64,000 nt of DNA, from NCBI RefSeq assembly GCF_025766255.1, contig NW_026516731.1, forward strand, positions 62,001 to 126,000, in the 5' to 3' direction. Every line of letters begins with the position of its first letter. Position 1 is the stretch's first letter. The translations under genes were made by a program, and so were the position numbers. Positions 45,441 to 56,960 of the stretch are shown piece by piece. Under the pieces are notes generated by a model. That model saw nothing but the letters and a program-made list of their open reading frames with translations. It did not search any database and was not told the DNA's origin. This DNA is from Zychaea mexicana (lineage: Eukaryota; Mucoromycota; Mucoromycetes; Mucorales; Lichtheimiaceae).

Positions 45441-47600
45441 CTATGCAAGTCCACGAAGGATATCTAAGGCTTTGGCGGGTCGGGTTTGTTCATCGTCATT
45501 TTCATCGTCATAGTCATCTTCTTCTTCGTCATCTGAACCGCTTGGTGAGACAAAGTAGCCTAGACGACTTAGTCGATCGACAAGCACCTGATGCGCAGGC
45601 AGTTTTTCCAACGTGGAGCAACGCATCATGCGCCTCAGTACCAAAGTTTGCGCTTTGATTTGTTCGAAAGCCTTGACTCCGAGCCGCCAAGCTTCGATCC
45701 AGGCATGAAGACCAGCGAGACACACGACGAATTCAGCCAACGCCATGGTCTCGCCTTCCAGACCGACAGGTCCTCGCTCTCGCGGTGGCCTGCGATAGCC
45801 CAGTACTTTCTTGATCTTCTTTTGTAAGGCATCGGTTTCATTGAGTAGCTCGATGCCAGTCAGATCCCCTTTTTGTATCCTAACAGCGGCTTGCAGCACC
45901 ACTTTGATTTTGACCTTGAGTAGATCTTTTTCATGCTCGATGACTGCGACGGCGCGTTCCGCAGCAGCCACATCCGATTGCCACAAGGCCTCAACTGTCG
46001 CACCAACCGCAGCTAGCCAACGCGGGAACGCGTGTTCGTGACAATGATCGTCATTATACAATATCCGTTCAAATGCTGTCTGCTCCTCATCGCTATTCTT
46101 CTTTTCAGACACCGGTGGCGGACTTGATGTCACTGAAATGACCAGTCGACCTAGTTCGGTACGCAAATTGTCGAGTAGGTGCAATCGAGACAATTCGTCA
46201 AGATCTGCGCCACGCTCTACGGCTTCTTTCCAGGCTTGCGAATCCAGCATTGCATCTTCACACGGAGGTTGTTGGTGCACGTCCCATACGAGCATGTCGT
46301 CGTCGGTCTCGTACATGGCCAGTCGCCAAAAGTGTCGGGATATCCATGTACAGTATGGATAAAACTGCATGGCGGCGCAGGCGTATACATAAGTGAGTTG
46401 GTCTGGACAGGCGACGTTGATCATGCGGACACAGGCGTAGAGGCGCACAAGCGGTGATGAGGATGGATTGGCGTGGATATCGATCCAGCGCTCGGCTTCC
46501 TGTCCGTCGTGTTGGTGTTGTGACCAACCGAACGTGTGTCGGATTACCAGCTGCGCGGATTCTGCAGCAAGGCTGCAAAGAAGTAAGAGTGTGCTTTGTT
46601 TCTCATAGTGGTGACGGCGGTACAGAAGAAATACAAGGCAGATGACGAGGAGGGATCCACGAATGAGTGCCCAAATGTCGTATGATGGCGGTGAGGAGGG
46701 ATGGGAGGAGGCAAGGGCGTGTGTGGTGAGTGAGGTGATGTTTTGATCCATGGAGAATGATAAACACATAAATAATGCCATGAACGTATTTTGTTGCTGT
46801 TGATGATGATGATGTTGTTGTTGTTGTTGTTGCTGTTGCTGGAATTGCTGCTGGTCGTCTTCATCCTCCCCTTGCAGATCGTCGTCTTGCTGTTGTTGTT
46901 TGCGCTGCTGTTGCTGAAGCTTCATACCTCTGTACCGTGTCAATACCGGTATCCCCCCTGGCAGCTGCTGCATGAGCTGCTCCAATATTTGGTTTTCCCG
47001 TTTGAGTTGGTCGTTTGTATGCTGCAGATGGACAATGTATTCTGTCGCTTTGCGCATGATTGTTGCTTTGTTGATTTTGGATGCAACAGCTACACCGTCG
47101 ACATATTCTTCGGAATCTTCGTCAATGTTAGCGTTTCCAGTACTACTGGTTTCGTCGGCTTTGGCTTGCCGTGTGTGTTGTAGTGCAGGCACAGCAGCCT
47201 TCAGTTCGGCTATCCGCTCATTGATATTGTTGCGGTAACGGCGCTCAATTGCATTGTGTGATTTGTTTTTTGTGGGCTTGTTGCTGTTGTTGTTGTTATT
47301 GTTGTTGTTGTTGTTGCTGAAGAAGGTAGTAGGTGTAGTGGTAGTAGGAGGAGGAGGAGGGCTAAAGTGAAGCGGTGAGGGAAGGAAGGGCGGCGGCGGT
47401 GCGAGTGACGGTGGTGTGATTAGTTCTAAACAGTGGAGTGGGTAGGTTTCTCTGGGTTAGTAACACGCACAGTTTTTCTTCAGGTGATAAAACAGCATGT
47501 TACCTGTGGGTAAGGGGAATTTTGAAGGCAATAAGAGGGGATCCAGCCATATGTTCTGTGCGAGGAATTGGGTCAGCTCGTCGTCAAACGGTAGTGCCAT
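45441..47600 (-). CDS. SRE1: SREBP-type bHLH membrane transcription factor
   Basis: Two exons: 47600-47504 and 47425-45441, giving 693 aa. The N-terminus FDDELTQFLAQNIW is an acidic amphipathic activation motif. A Pro/Thr and poly-Asn linker leads to the bHLH (about 85-180): HNAIERRYRNNINERIAELK with the diagnostic Tyr of SREBPs, a long acidic loop (NIDEDSEEY), then KINKATIMRKATEYIVHLQ and a short zipper. After a poly-Gln/His tract come two hydrophobic segments (NTFMALFMCLSFSM and IWALIRGSLLVICLVFLLY) flanking a short luminal loop with an NIT sequon, then a long cytosolic C-terminal domain that would bind SCAP. When sterols or oxygen are low, fungal SREBPs are cleaved in the membrane and activate ergosterol genes. 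It diverges from the gene at 48237 across a 636-bp shared upstream region. Confidence 0.9.
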
Positions 47601-48141
47601 TGTAAACAAGGGAGGCTGTTGCAAACAAGAAAGCACAAAAAGAAGATAGAGAGATAGATAGATAGAAAGGGCGAGAGAGAGAGAAAGAAAAAAGAAAGGA
47701 AACGAGTCGTCAAGAAACATCATCTCATGTTTGTGGTGATTATTATTGAGCGGACGAAAAGTGGCATGATTTTCTTTAGCGTTAAGCTCAGCTGGCTCAA
47801 GCAACAGCAGATATATAAATGCCCGTCGTGCATGCACACAGGATCTTCCCTTTCGCTTACTGTGTGTGTAATCCCCGCCCAGCTGGTACGGCTTCCTGAC
47901 GGAATATTATTCTGCTGCTGGACCGCAGCATGTTCTGTTGCTATTGTTATTGTTATTGACAGCCATGACTACAGACTAGACTAAACCGCTACTGCTTCTA
48001 GGTTGTCATGGCAACACGACTATGGCTGGTGGCGCGCCACGTCGTCTCTTCCCTTGTTGCTGTCCGCAGCATTTATTTTTCATCACTGCTGATAAGAAAT
48101 AAGGGGCGTTGAGTGGACAGAGAAGGAAAAAAGACAAAAGC

Positions 48142-48149
48142 TATATAAA
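48142..48149 (+). promoter_or_regulatory. TATA box of the small acidic protein gene
   Basis: TATATAAA lies 88 bp before the ATG at 48237 and is followed by a long CT-rich leader. Confidence 0.5.
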
Positions 48150-48236
48150 CATAGCATAACAACCATCAACTCCTTAAACCACGCTTCTTTTCTCTTCTTT
48201 TTTCCTTTCGCTTTTCCTCTTCTTTACAATACAACA

Positions 48237-48761
48237 ATGACAAACAAGAACGACGCGTATTCAATACCCACAGCATACATCCACCACCTTTCGCAATACA
48301 AGCTCTCGCAATACTACCACCAGTCCACAAAAGACAAGTCCATTCACAAGTATGTTCTGATCACCAACATGCTGCGGCATGCCGATAACGACAACAATAA
48401 GGACTACTACGACGACTACAGAAATGACCAACAACAACAACAACAACAACAACCAGAGTTAATGGACATTGACGACGATGACGATGATCCAGACGATGAT
48501 CAACTTGAACAACAATGGCTTGACACATGCCTGGACGAACTTGAGAAGGAAGAGCAAATACCACCATCGCCTCCACCGGCACCTTCAAGAGGAGGAGCGC
48601 CACCGCCTCCACCACCTCCACCACCGCCCCCACAGCTGCCCCCACGATCGCGTCGGCAACATTCACAATACAGCGACGACGACGATGACTTTCGAGAACC
48701 AATGAAAATATACTTCCACGCTGGTGTCGTGGCCTGCCTAACTCGACTAAATATTCCCTAA
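48237..48761 (+). CDS. Small acidic, Pro-rich protein with SERTA-like motif
   Basis: Single exon, 174 aa, with a clear TATA box and pyrimidine-rich leader. Residues about 15-50 (LSQYKLSQYYHQST then SIHKYVLITNMLRHAD) resemble the SERTA motif of animal transcriptional co-regulators, which has a conserved LxRSVLIxNxLRR core. The centre is poly-Gln followed by poly-Asp, then a run of eleven prolines in a Pro-rich stretch, which could bind SH3, WW or profilin. The end returns to an ordered-looking HAGVVACLTRLNIP. Codon structure, promoter and clear ends support a real gene. The SERTA assignment is my pattern match and needs a profile search. It is divergently paired with SRE1. Confidence 0.65.
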   Translation: MTNKNDAYSIPTAYIHHLSQYKLSQYYHQSTKDKSIHKYVLITNMLRHADNDNNKDYYDDYRNDQQQQQQQQPELMDIDDDDDDPDDDQLEQQWLDTCLDELEKEEQIPPSPPPAPSRGGAPPPPPPPPPPPQLPPRSRRQHSQYSDDDDDFREPMKIYFHAGVVACLTRLNIP

Positions 48762-49199
48762 ACCCTATATTTCCGTGTGCTTTGCCACTGCTATTCCCTT
48801 TCTTCCCCCTCCTCCGCCGTTCTTCCCTCACTTCTCTTCCAGTTGTATGTACATAAATATATAAAAAAAGAAAGAAGAATGCTTGTATATAAAAGAAATT
48901 GTCAGGGTGCAGCGCCTGCATTCATACACACCGAACGACAGCGGAAGGCGGAGAGGGGCGGGGTTCTTTGAAAGAATACTTATCAAAAGCTGTCAAACCA
49001 CACACTGGTGCTTGTTGGGTCACCATATCAAGCCTTTCCGTTAAGGAAAGTGCGGGGCAAAACTCTAATCAGAATATCTTTTATCCATTACTCCATTTTC
49101 CTTCTTCCTTGCACGCACACACATACCTTCACTTTCTGTTTTGTCCTTGACTCCTCAGAGGTTGACAATTGTCCATTGGTCTCGAAAGCCCTTTGATTG

Positions 49200-49207
49200 T
49201 ATATAAA
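49200..49207 (+). promoter_or_regulatory. TATA box unusually close to the annotated ATG
   Basis: TATATAAA ends only 11 bases before the ATG at 49219 of the zinc-cluster factor. A TATA box normally sets transcription about 30 bp or more downstream, so the in-frame Met at 49261 (residue 15, just before the first Cys) may be the real start. Confidence 0.45.
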
Positions 49208-49218
49208 GACGCGCAGTA

Positions 49219-51628
49219 ATGCCTCCTAAATCCAATGCTCCAGTGTCGAAAAAGATCCGCATGACCCTCGCCTGTGAGCGATGCAGGTAAAATAACACGG
49301 CTTTGCGCCATTGCACATTCTTGCTCTTCTTTTTCTTCTTTATTTACTAAACGGGAGACATACACTTTTAAACATTCAGAACAAAGAAAGGTATTATTAG
49401 TATTTGTTACTTCCCAGCTTAATTTGTGATAGAACGGTGTGTGTGTGGAAGACAAATTAAACTTTTGCCTTCTTTAGTAAAATGCGACTTTGCACATCCC
49501 ACTTGCGTACGGTGTCAACAAGCGAATGGTTAGTAGTATTTCTTCAGACTGGATGGGGTGAGTACCTGGTCGGTTATTGTGGTGGTGGGGTCTCTCCCTT
49601 CATCTTTGTATTTTGGTTGGGTGGGACGGGGTGCGGATGGACAAGAAATCCAGAAAGTTTTACTTACAGCTCCGGGAATTAGCGACATGTTCCTATGCGG
49701 GGTCGTCCACTCAATTAGACTTGTTCAATCTTATCCAGGTCAATGAGGCGGTGGACTTGCTCCAGAGAAAGGTCCGATCCCTTGAATCGGATCTGAATTC
49801 GATGCGGGACAAGGAAAGACAAGCAGAATTGCGGGGTAGCAGCAATAGCATCACCACCACCACCACCAGCAACGGGCACCACCAGCAGCAGCAGCGATGG
49901 GCACTCTCGCTCACACCTCAAGGCCTTCGTATCGACACCAACATCATCTCCATGCATGACTTGTACCACATGTTCAGCGCAAACTCTGGTATCCCATCAA
50001 CGCCGTCTTCTTCCTTGTGTGACGAATTCATTGTCGTCGAGGCGAAACTGTGGAAGTCGGAATACAAAACTTTCCCGCTTTACAGCACCTGGGAATCCCA
50101 TTTGGATAATAACGACGACCACTATCCTGACAGCAACAACAACCAGCATATTCATATCCACTCTCATCATCATCATCGTCACCACCACCACCATCGTCAT
50201 TCTTCTCCCTCTTCTCATCAGCACGACCTTCACTCGCATCAGCACGATCAACACCACCACCACCACGATACGCTTTCCAACCACCATCCTTTGTTGTTGA
50301 ATTACGAGGATGGCACGCAACATAATGTGCCTAAGCTGACCCTTGATCGACTGATTGGCGTGTACCAGGAGTGCTTTATCTGTCTCAACGAGCCCTGGCA
50401 CGATAACACGTTATCCCATCGCTATTTCCGCGGCGATCTGGACCCACTGGTAACCAACATAATCTTTGCTTGGTCTGCACGCCATGGCGCCATCTACCAC
50501 GGCCTATTTCCCGGGCAGGACCCCAATTTAGTAGGCGAGCCGTTCTTCAACAAGGCCAAAGACCTATTGAAAGAGCGGTTTACAACAAGCAACATTGACA
50601 CGGTGCACGCGCTGCTGGTGATGCACAACTATGTGATTGGCAAGACGGGCACACAGCGGAAACAGGCCGAGTCTGAAGCGTACATGTACTTGGGCTTGGC
50701 GATTCGGATGTGTCTGGATCTCAAAATGCACCAGGATGCAAGTACAACGACGCCTATTGAAAAGGAGCGGAATCGGCGGTTCTTTTGGCTGGCGTACTTT
50801 TTAGAGACTCTGTGCACGCTCAATGTTGGCAAGCCGCTGTCACTCCCGGACGACGGCCACGCGTCTTTGGGATTCCCTGCGTCGCTCAACCATGAAATCG
50901 GCCCTATTCGCTGGCGAGTAGAGTTCATGAGCCAGCGGTTCCGTGTCATCCGCATCTATCGACGCCTGATGGCCCTGACGACAGCGGCCAAGGAAAAGCA
51001 GCCCATCTCGCTCCAGATGATTACGGAGCTAGACAAACAGGTCAAGGACTGGTATGACGCGCTGGAACCTCATTTCCGATATGACCCGCATAACCCGAAT
51101 TGGAAACAGATTAACCAGGCTACTTGGATGCGCGATCTCGGTTGTCTCAAGCTGAACATCGAACACCACTACACCATGATGCAGCTCTACAGTCTGTTCC
51201 TGTCCACCGCATCGCCTGCGGCAGCCATGAACGTGCTTGCACGCCAGGTCAGTCGTTCTTCGGCAGACAAGATTGTCGAGCTTGTCGAGTGCTGGAGCAC
51301 ATCTTTACCAAAAGAGGCTTGGTGCCATTTCGCTCTGGAACCCGTCATGGTGACTACCCGGCTGTATACCCAGTTGATTGAAGAGGGTGATGAAGATACT
51401 CCCGGTATGAAGGCACGTATGGAACGTATAGCGGCTATCATGGAGAATTCGCCTATCCAGCATCGTCATCCTGTCCGTACCATTGTGGAAACGATTTATA
51501 ACAATATCGGCAGTCCTCGTCTACAACAGCAGACACCCCTTCTCGATCACTGGTCGAGCGCATCGTTGCCAATGCTATCATCTTTGGATTTCATGCAAGA
51601 ACAACATCAACAATCCCATGTACCATAG
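49219..51628 (+). CDS. Zn(II)2Cys6 transcription factor with His-rich segment
   Basis: Four exons: 49219-49286, 49380-49390 (only 11 nt), 49478-49528 and 49683-51628, giving 691 aa. Splicing produces a perfect binuclear cluster, ACERCRTKKVKCDFAH then PTCVRCQQANATC, with spacing CX2CX6CX6CX2CX6C. This is strong proof of the micro-exon. A dimerisation coiled coil follows (EAVDLLQRKVRSLESDLNSM). A His-rich stretch lies at coding bases about 50140-50290 (HSHHHHRHHHHHRH). The fungal_trans middle homology domain is about residues 245-470 (GLFPGQDPNLVGEPFFNKAK, EAYMYLGLAIRMCLDL, ERNRRFFWLAYFLETL). It is a nuclear DNA-binding regulator with unknown targets. Its stop lies 134 bp from that of the convergent GRAM-domain gene. 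The start may be Met15, given the TATA position. Confidence 0.92.
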
Positions 51629-51762
51629 AATAATTCCGTTTGTTGAAACCTCCATTTTATATATACATAGCCACTTGTTATATTTAGAAAGAAAAAATAA
51701 AGTTTTGTACATTTTGTTTATTGTTATTAACATGTTGTTGGACGAGATATGTGTGGTCTTGT

Positions 51763-52448
51763 CTAGAATTGCATCAGGTGATAACATATGTTGTTGACCT
51801 GGTAGGCGATGGATAGGTTGCTTAAAAGCAACACAATTACCAGGATCAGCAGTATCCATCCATAGCAGTCTTGCTGTTGCTGCTGCATATTCCTTCTTTC
51901 TCCGGCAGTCTGCTGCCGCTGCTGTACTGTTTTGTCGTTGGATGCTGGCAAGTGGAGTCGTTCCTGTCTTGACAGTTCTTTATTACAGCCATGGACATCG
52001 TGCTGTTGCTTCTGCTGCCTTTGTCGGCTATCGTCGTTGTGCTTCCACCACAATTCCGTCATTAATTGATAGGCTTGGTCGCGAGACATAAACGATGCAA
52101 ACACGTGTTGTTTTTGATTGCTTCGCTGACGGATTTCAATGGCATTTGGAATCCATTTCGCGGTCTTTCGTTTCTCAATAGCTGCTATATCTGCAAAGGG
52201 TAGAATAATCTGCTCTAGTTGCTTGTTAGTTAAATTATCTAGAAACTGACAAAAAAAAGGGCACATACCGTAGTGACCCATCCAAAGATGTTTGCCTTGA
52301 AGCAGGCATGGTGTTCCGAAACATAGAGATGGCCCTGGATAAGAATGTCCTTGTGGAGCGCACAGCGGTATATTTCGAGTACTTCTTCGTCGACAGGAAC
52401 CGATCGGAATAGTGAATGAAAGTAACGACGACGTCGTCGAATTGTCAT
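51763..52448 (-). CDS. Small GRAM-domain protein with C-terminal membrane anchor
   Basis: Two exons: 52448-52269 and 52209-51763, giving 208 aa. The GRAM domain (about 10-105) begins FRSVPVDEEVLEIYRCALHK and includes GHLYVSEHHACFKANIFGWV, then after the intron IILPFADIAAIEKRKTAKWI and PNAIEI. A Gln/basic linker follows, then a hydrophobic anchor WILLILVIVLLLSNLSIAY near the end. This is the layout of fungal GRAM proteins and of GRAMD2/3-like proteins at ER-plasma-membrane contacts, but without the StART/VASt domain of Lam/GRAMD1 proteins. It probably binds a phosphoinositide or other anionic lipid at an ER contact site. Splice alternatives shift the acceptor by two codons at most. Confidence 0.85.
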
Positions 52449-53350
52449 GGTCGTTTTGTCACAGATTATTGAGAAGAAAAGTAGATGCTTGGATGGGAAT
52501 GGGGGCCCTGGAAAACAGAAAAAAAGACAATGGTAGAAGCCGAGCGAGATACCGTTGTATAACTATTGTGCTTATTGTGATGCATTGTGATCAAACGTTA
52601 GAAACGGGCAGTAAACAGCCTTTTTTCATAATTTCGAGTACGTTATGTAATAGTGGAGAAACTGCAGAAGAAAAAAGAAAGTGGTACCCAGTGAGTGACA
52701 GATAAACAGTCATGGATGATAAGTTGTGCAAGATGGATTGAAGAGAGAAGGACGATTCGCTCACTATACAATATGAAAATACATCGTGAGCACGATGGAT
52801 GATGACGGTAGAGTGATGTTGTGTGCGAAGCAAAATTTTTTATCTTGCGTCATATCTCTAAAATACACCGGACGTATGTGCTTGCAAAATGGGTGATACA
52901 GTTTACATCTGCGAATTATAACATTGACGTCAGAGAAATTCTGTTGATATTGGCACTGAAATAGAGGAAAAAGAGTTACAGTATCTGTCAGGGGTGAAAA
53001 AGAAAGAAAGAAAGAAAGAAATTGTTTTCTGCACCAGGCAGCCATGCAACGTGATTTGCATGAAAAGGCTGCTCAAACACAAACACTCGAGAAACAGGGG
53101 AGGGGGGGGGGTTCCTCTCGCTCGCTCTTGCTACTGTCGTTTGTTGCTACTGTTGCTGCTGCTTGTGGTGATGGAGCATTTTATTGTACTTTATTATAGC
53201 TACGCACTGAATTGAAAGAAGAATAGGAAGATAAGGGGGCAGGTGTGGAAACAAGATTACGGAGATAGAGACAGACAAGATGGAGGAAGGCAAGAGGGGA
53301 TACATTAATCACATAGTATGCAGATATAATATGGAAGATGGAACAAGGTT
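52449..53350. other. Intergenic between GRAM and kinase genes
   Basis: Holds the promoter of the GRAM gene and the 3' region of the kinase gene. Simple GAAA repeats lie near 53001-53021 and a poly-G run near 53102. No gene is seen. Confidence 0.45.
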
Positions 53351-54419
53351 TTATGGGGAAGTGCAGGAGCCTATGGCACTGTCTCTAATGATGGAATTTT
53401 CCTGGTGTTGCTGATGCTGGTGTGCTGGTGACTGGAGTGTTGCTGTTGCTGCTATTGGCGTTGTTGTCGATGCTTGTGGTGCTGGCTGACGGAAGAATGG
53501 AGACTTGTGCACAACCGTGTCAACGGCATTGTGAGCGCGGGTATTATAGTAGCCACCTTTGTCAAGGCCCAAGAGATCAATCAGCTTGTGATACAGGAAC
53601 TTGTACGCCCAGACATTGCCACGCAGCCGACGTACATCGGCAATGAACAAGCCAGGCAGGTTACAGAACCGGCAGATCTCGACCATGAAGCGGATCTCTT
53701 CGCCTGAATCGATCGATGGATCGCCGTAGATGGGATGCTGTTGCTGGTAGCTATGGAACTGGGAGGAGGATCGACGGGAGCCGCTCATGCCTGTATCGGT
53801 CGAGATGGATAGCAAGGATGCGGATCTTCTTTTTTCTTCATGATCTGCTGTTGCGTCAAAAGAGGATGTGGCAGATAAACGGCCAGGGTTGGGGAATAAG
53901 GAGGTGGTTTGAGATTTGGAGTCGGTGTCGTTGTTGTCATTGGGCTGCTGTTCTTCTTCTTCTTCCTGATCGTCCTTCTGCTGAGATTGCAGTGGCCGTG
54001 TCGCTGTAGTGACATCGTTATCAATGGAATTGGCCTTGTCCTTGTTGTTGTTGAATGTTTTGGCTGCACGACGTGAACATTTCAACTTGTATTCACCGTC
54101 TGGCTTACAATCGATACCCAATGCGTGGAGAATTAGACGCACTTCGCTGATAATTTCAACCGGTGCACGAGATGTTAGCGCTGCACGATCTACTGCGCCA
54201 TGGTGGACCCGTATATGGAGCATATCATCGCTACGCTCACGACCCTCCTCACCGCCTGCAGTCGAATTTAAACCAGGCATGGTGTGGTGTGAAGTGTGTT
54301 GGAATGAAGCTTGTGGTGGACAGACTGGTGGTGGCGTTGTGATTGACGTTGCACTGGCTTTTGGTGCTGCTGCTGCTACAACTTCTTGGTGCTGTTGACC
54401 ATCCGATGCTGGAGGTGAT

Positions 54420-54454
<35 letters not shown>

Positions 54455-56960
54455 ATGCTGATGCTGCTGCGGTTGGTCCAGCTGTTGTTGTTGCTGTTCT
54501 ATTGAAGTCGAGAACAACGGCTGCTGTTGTTGTTGTTGTTGTTGCTTATGACCTGCATAGTACGCTACTGTGAGCAAAACTTAAAAAAATAATACATTTC
54601 ATTTCTCTTAATTGACAAATAAACACTGCCGTACCTTGCGATTTCCGCCTTATCCATGCCATCATTTTTCGGCTTACGCTTTTTTGCCGCTGTGGCATTA
54701 GTTCTGTAGCGGCTGGTTCTTGAGACTGCTGCTGCTGCTGTTTCTGTGGCAGTTGCAGCTGTGGTTGACGTGGGTCCCTTGCGCTGCTTTCAGGCGCTGC
54801 TGATCGACTTGCAATCAACGCTGCAGCATCCAATGAGTGCCGCTTACTCGGCCTTACCAAATTGTTGTCGTTACCGTCAGGGGCTGTAGGTTTACTATGG
54901 GCTGCTGTAGTTGTATTTTTCCGGTAAATGCTGTTACGGACTGCAGCAATGGCACGTCTGCCACTTTGTCCGCCTATAGTGCTATGGTATCGTTGGCGCT
55001 GTCCGCGCGTTCTTGCACGTGTAAGCGCATGCAGCGATTCCTGACGGTGGAGAACGACAGCTTCATCTTCGATTTGCGGACTGCCCGGTTCCACCTGCTG
55101 CTTCCGTCGCTGCTGTGATGACGATGGTTCTTGCTGCTGTTGGTCATGATACTGTTGCTGGGTGCCCATTGTTGCACTGATACTGCTGATACTGCTACAA
55201 TTTTTGACTGGACTGCCATCCAAAGCCTCTTGGCCAAGAGCAGCCTCGTCTTTACGCCGCACAAGCAGGCTGGCAATGAATTTCGATTTAAGCTTAGACA
55301 CAGGGAGATTTTCGTCTGTTGCTGCAGAAGCCTCCTGTTGCTGCTGTTGTTGGAGTTGCTCTTGTTGGTGTTGTTGCTGATTGGCGTCCGACTTGCCAGT
55401 AAAGAAACTCAACAAACGCTCGCGACGAGGTGGGGGCGAAGACTTTAGATGCACCGTCTGTCCCTTTTCCTCAATGGCCGTGCGTGCTTTTCGCGATCGG
55501 TCGCTAATGGTGTGATGGCCACGGTTCAGGTTGAATCGACGCATCGCGCCGTGCACTGTAACTGGACGCGGTTGTTGCACAACGTTGAAGGGCACATCCT
55601 CTCTTTGCGTTGACGTAAACTTTCCTTGTTCTATGTCAAAGCCGTCGTCGTCGTTCGACGGTATCGCTTCCTTGTTACTACCATCGATATCGTTGCTGTT
55701 ATTGTTCGACCACACGACTTTGCGATAATTGGGCATGAACGAGTGTTCGGCCATGATAGCTGCTTCGGCCTCAAGGACATCATCCGATTTGTCAAACAAG
55801 GAGCTGTGGGGCTTCAGCCAAGGATGGTGCTGGATATCGTCAAGCGTGTAGCGTTTCTGAGGGTCGGCAACAAGGATTTGGCGCAACAGGTCCTGGGCAT
55901 CCTTACTGACATGTTTGGGGAACGAGGGTGGGGTTGACAGAATGTATCGGTAGAGCTGGTTGATGTTGTTGCCATCTGGATTGCATGGATCATCGTCAAA
56001 GGGCAAGTAGCCGCAGAGCATAGCGTAAAGAATCACCCCACAGGACCAAATGTCGACAGCCGAGCCCGCATACTGGCCCTCGTTCACAACCAGTTCGGGG
56101 GCTGCATAACAGGGCGACCCGCATGATGTGGCCATCAGATCGTCTTGCTTATTGTTTGCAAACCCGAAATCTGTAACGACGATATTCCGATTCCTATCCA
56201 ACAACAGGTTCTCCTAAGCAAGTACGATACACGGCAGGAATTAGTAGCCCTTTCGATGGTGATATACAAGCATGCTACTGTAAATGGGACGGATGTGCGC
56301 AAGGAATGAAGGGAAAAGAGCAAGTGAGGAGGCGTGGGTGCAAGAGAGCGACACATATGCAAGGATCTTTACCAGCTTCAGATCGCGATGAACTATCTTT
56401 CTGCGGTGCATATATTGGACGCTACTGATCAACTGAGCAAAGAGGCGCCGAGCATCCTTCTCCTTGAGGCACCGATGTGCTAGAATGTACTCAAACAGCT
56501 CACCGCCTGATGCATACTCCAGGATGATGGCGATGTATTTCTCTGTTTCGATCACATTGAACAGCTTGACGATGTACGGGTGTTTGAGTGTCCGCAGTGC
56601 GTGAATTTCGCGTTCCACCTTGTTGAGGCGTGATGCAGAATATCCAACCGTTTCCTTTCGAATCAATTTGATCGCAAACTATGCATGTACGTAGCCCCCC
56701 AATAACCCAGCCAAGCATACATGTTAACCCATGAGCTGATTTTAAAAAGCAAAAAAAAAAAGGAAGAAAGAAAGTAACTTTATTACCTCTTGACCGGTTT
56801 CCGTATGGATACCGAGCTTGACTTTTCCAAACTCGCCTTCACCCAGTGTTTGCAAGAGCAAATAGGGACCCATTTTGATGTGTCGCGTGTTCGATCGACG
56901 GCCTTGTGGTTGACGGCGATATAGCGTGAATGGCTCCATTGGTTTGACATCCTCGACCAT
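53351..56960 (-). CDS. Ser/Thr protein kinase, KIN4/KIN1-like CAMK with KA1 tail
   Basis: Four exons: 56960-56787, 56678-56373, 56213-54635 and 54567-53351, giving 1091 aa. The kinase domain (about 34-320) has [12 protein letters not shown], catalytic Lys62 (FAIKLIRKE), HRDLKLEN (Asp157), DFG at 175-177 and activation loop [16 protein letters not shown] with an LKB1-type Thr. [20 protein letters not shown] and [13 protein letters not shown] complete it. All catalytic residues are intact. A very long Gln/Ser-rich linker follows, including a CAG tract (54421-54450). The C-terminal part has a KA1-type lipid/autoinhibitory module: [37 protein letters not shown], then after an insert [20 protein letters not shown] and [16 protein letters not shown]. 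The loop and tail fit fungal Kin4-type kinases of the spindle position checkpoint, but KIN1 or NIM1 relatives are not excluded. Confidence 0.85.
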
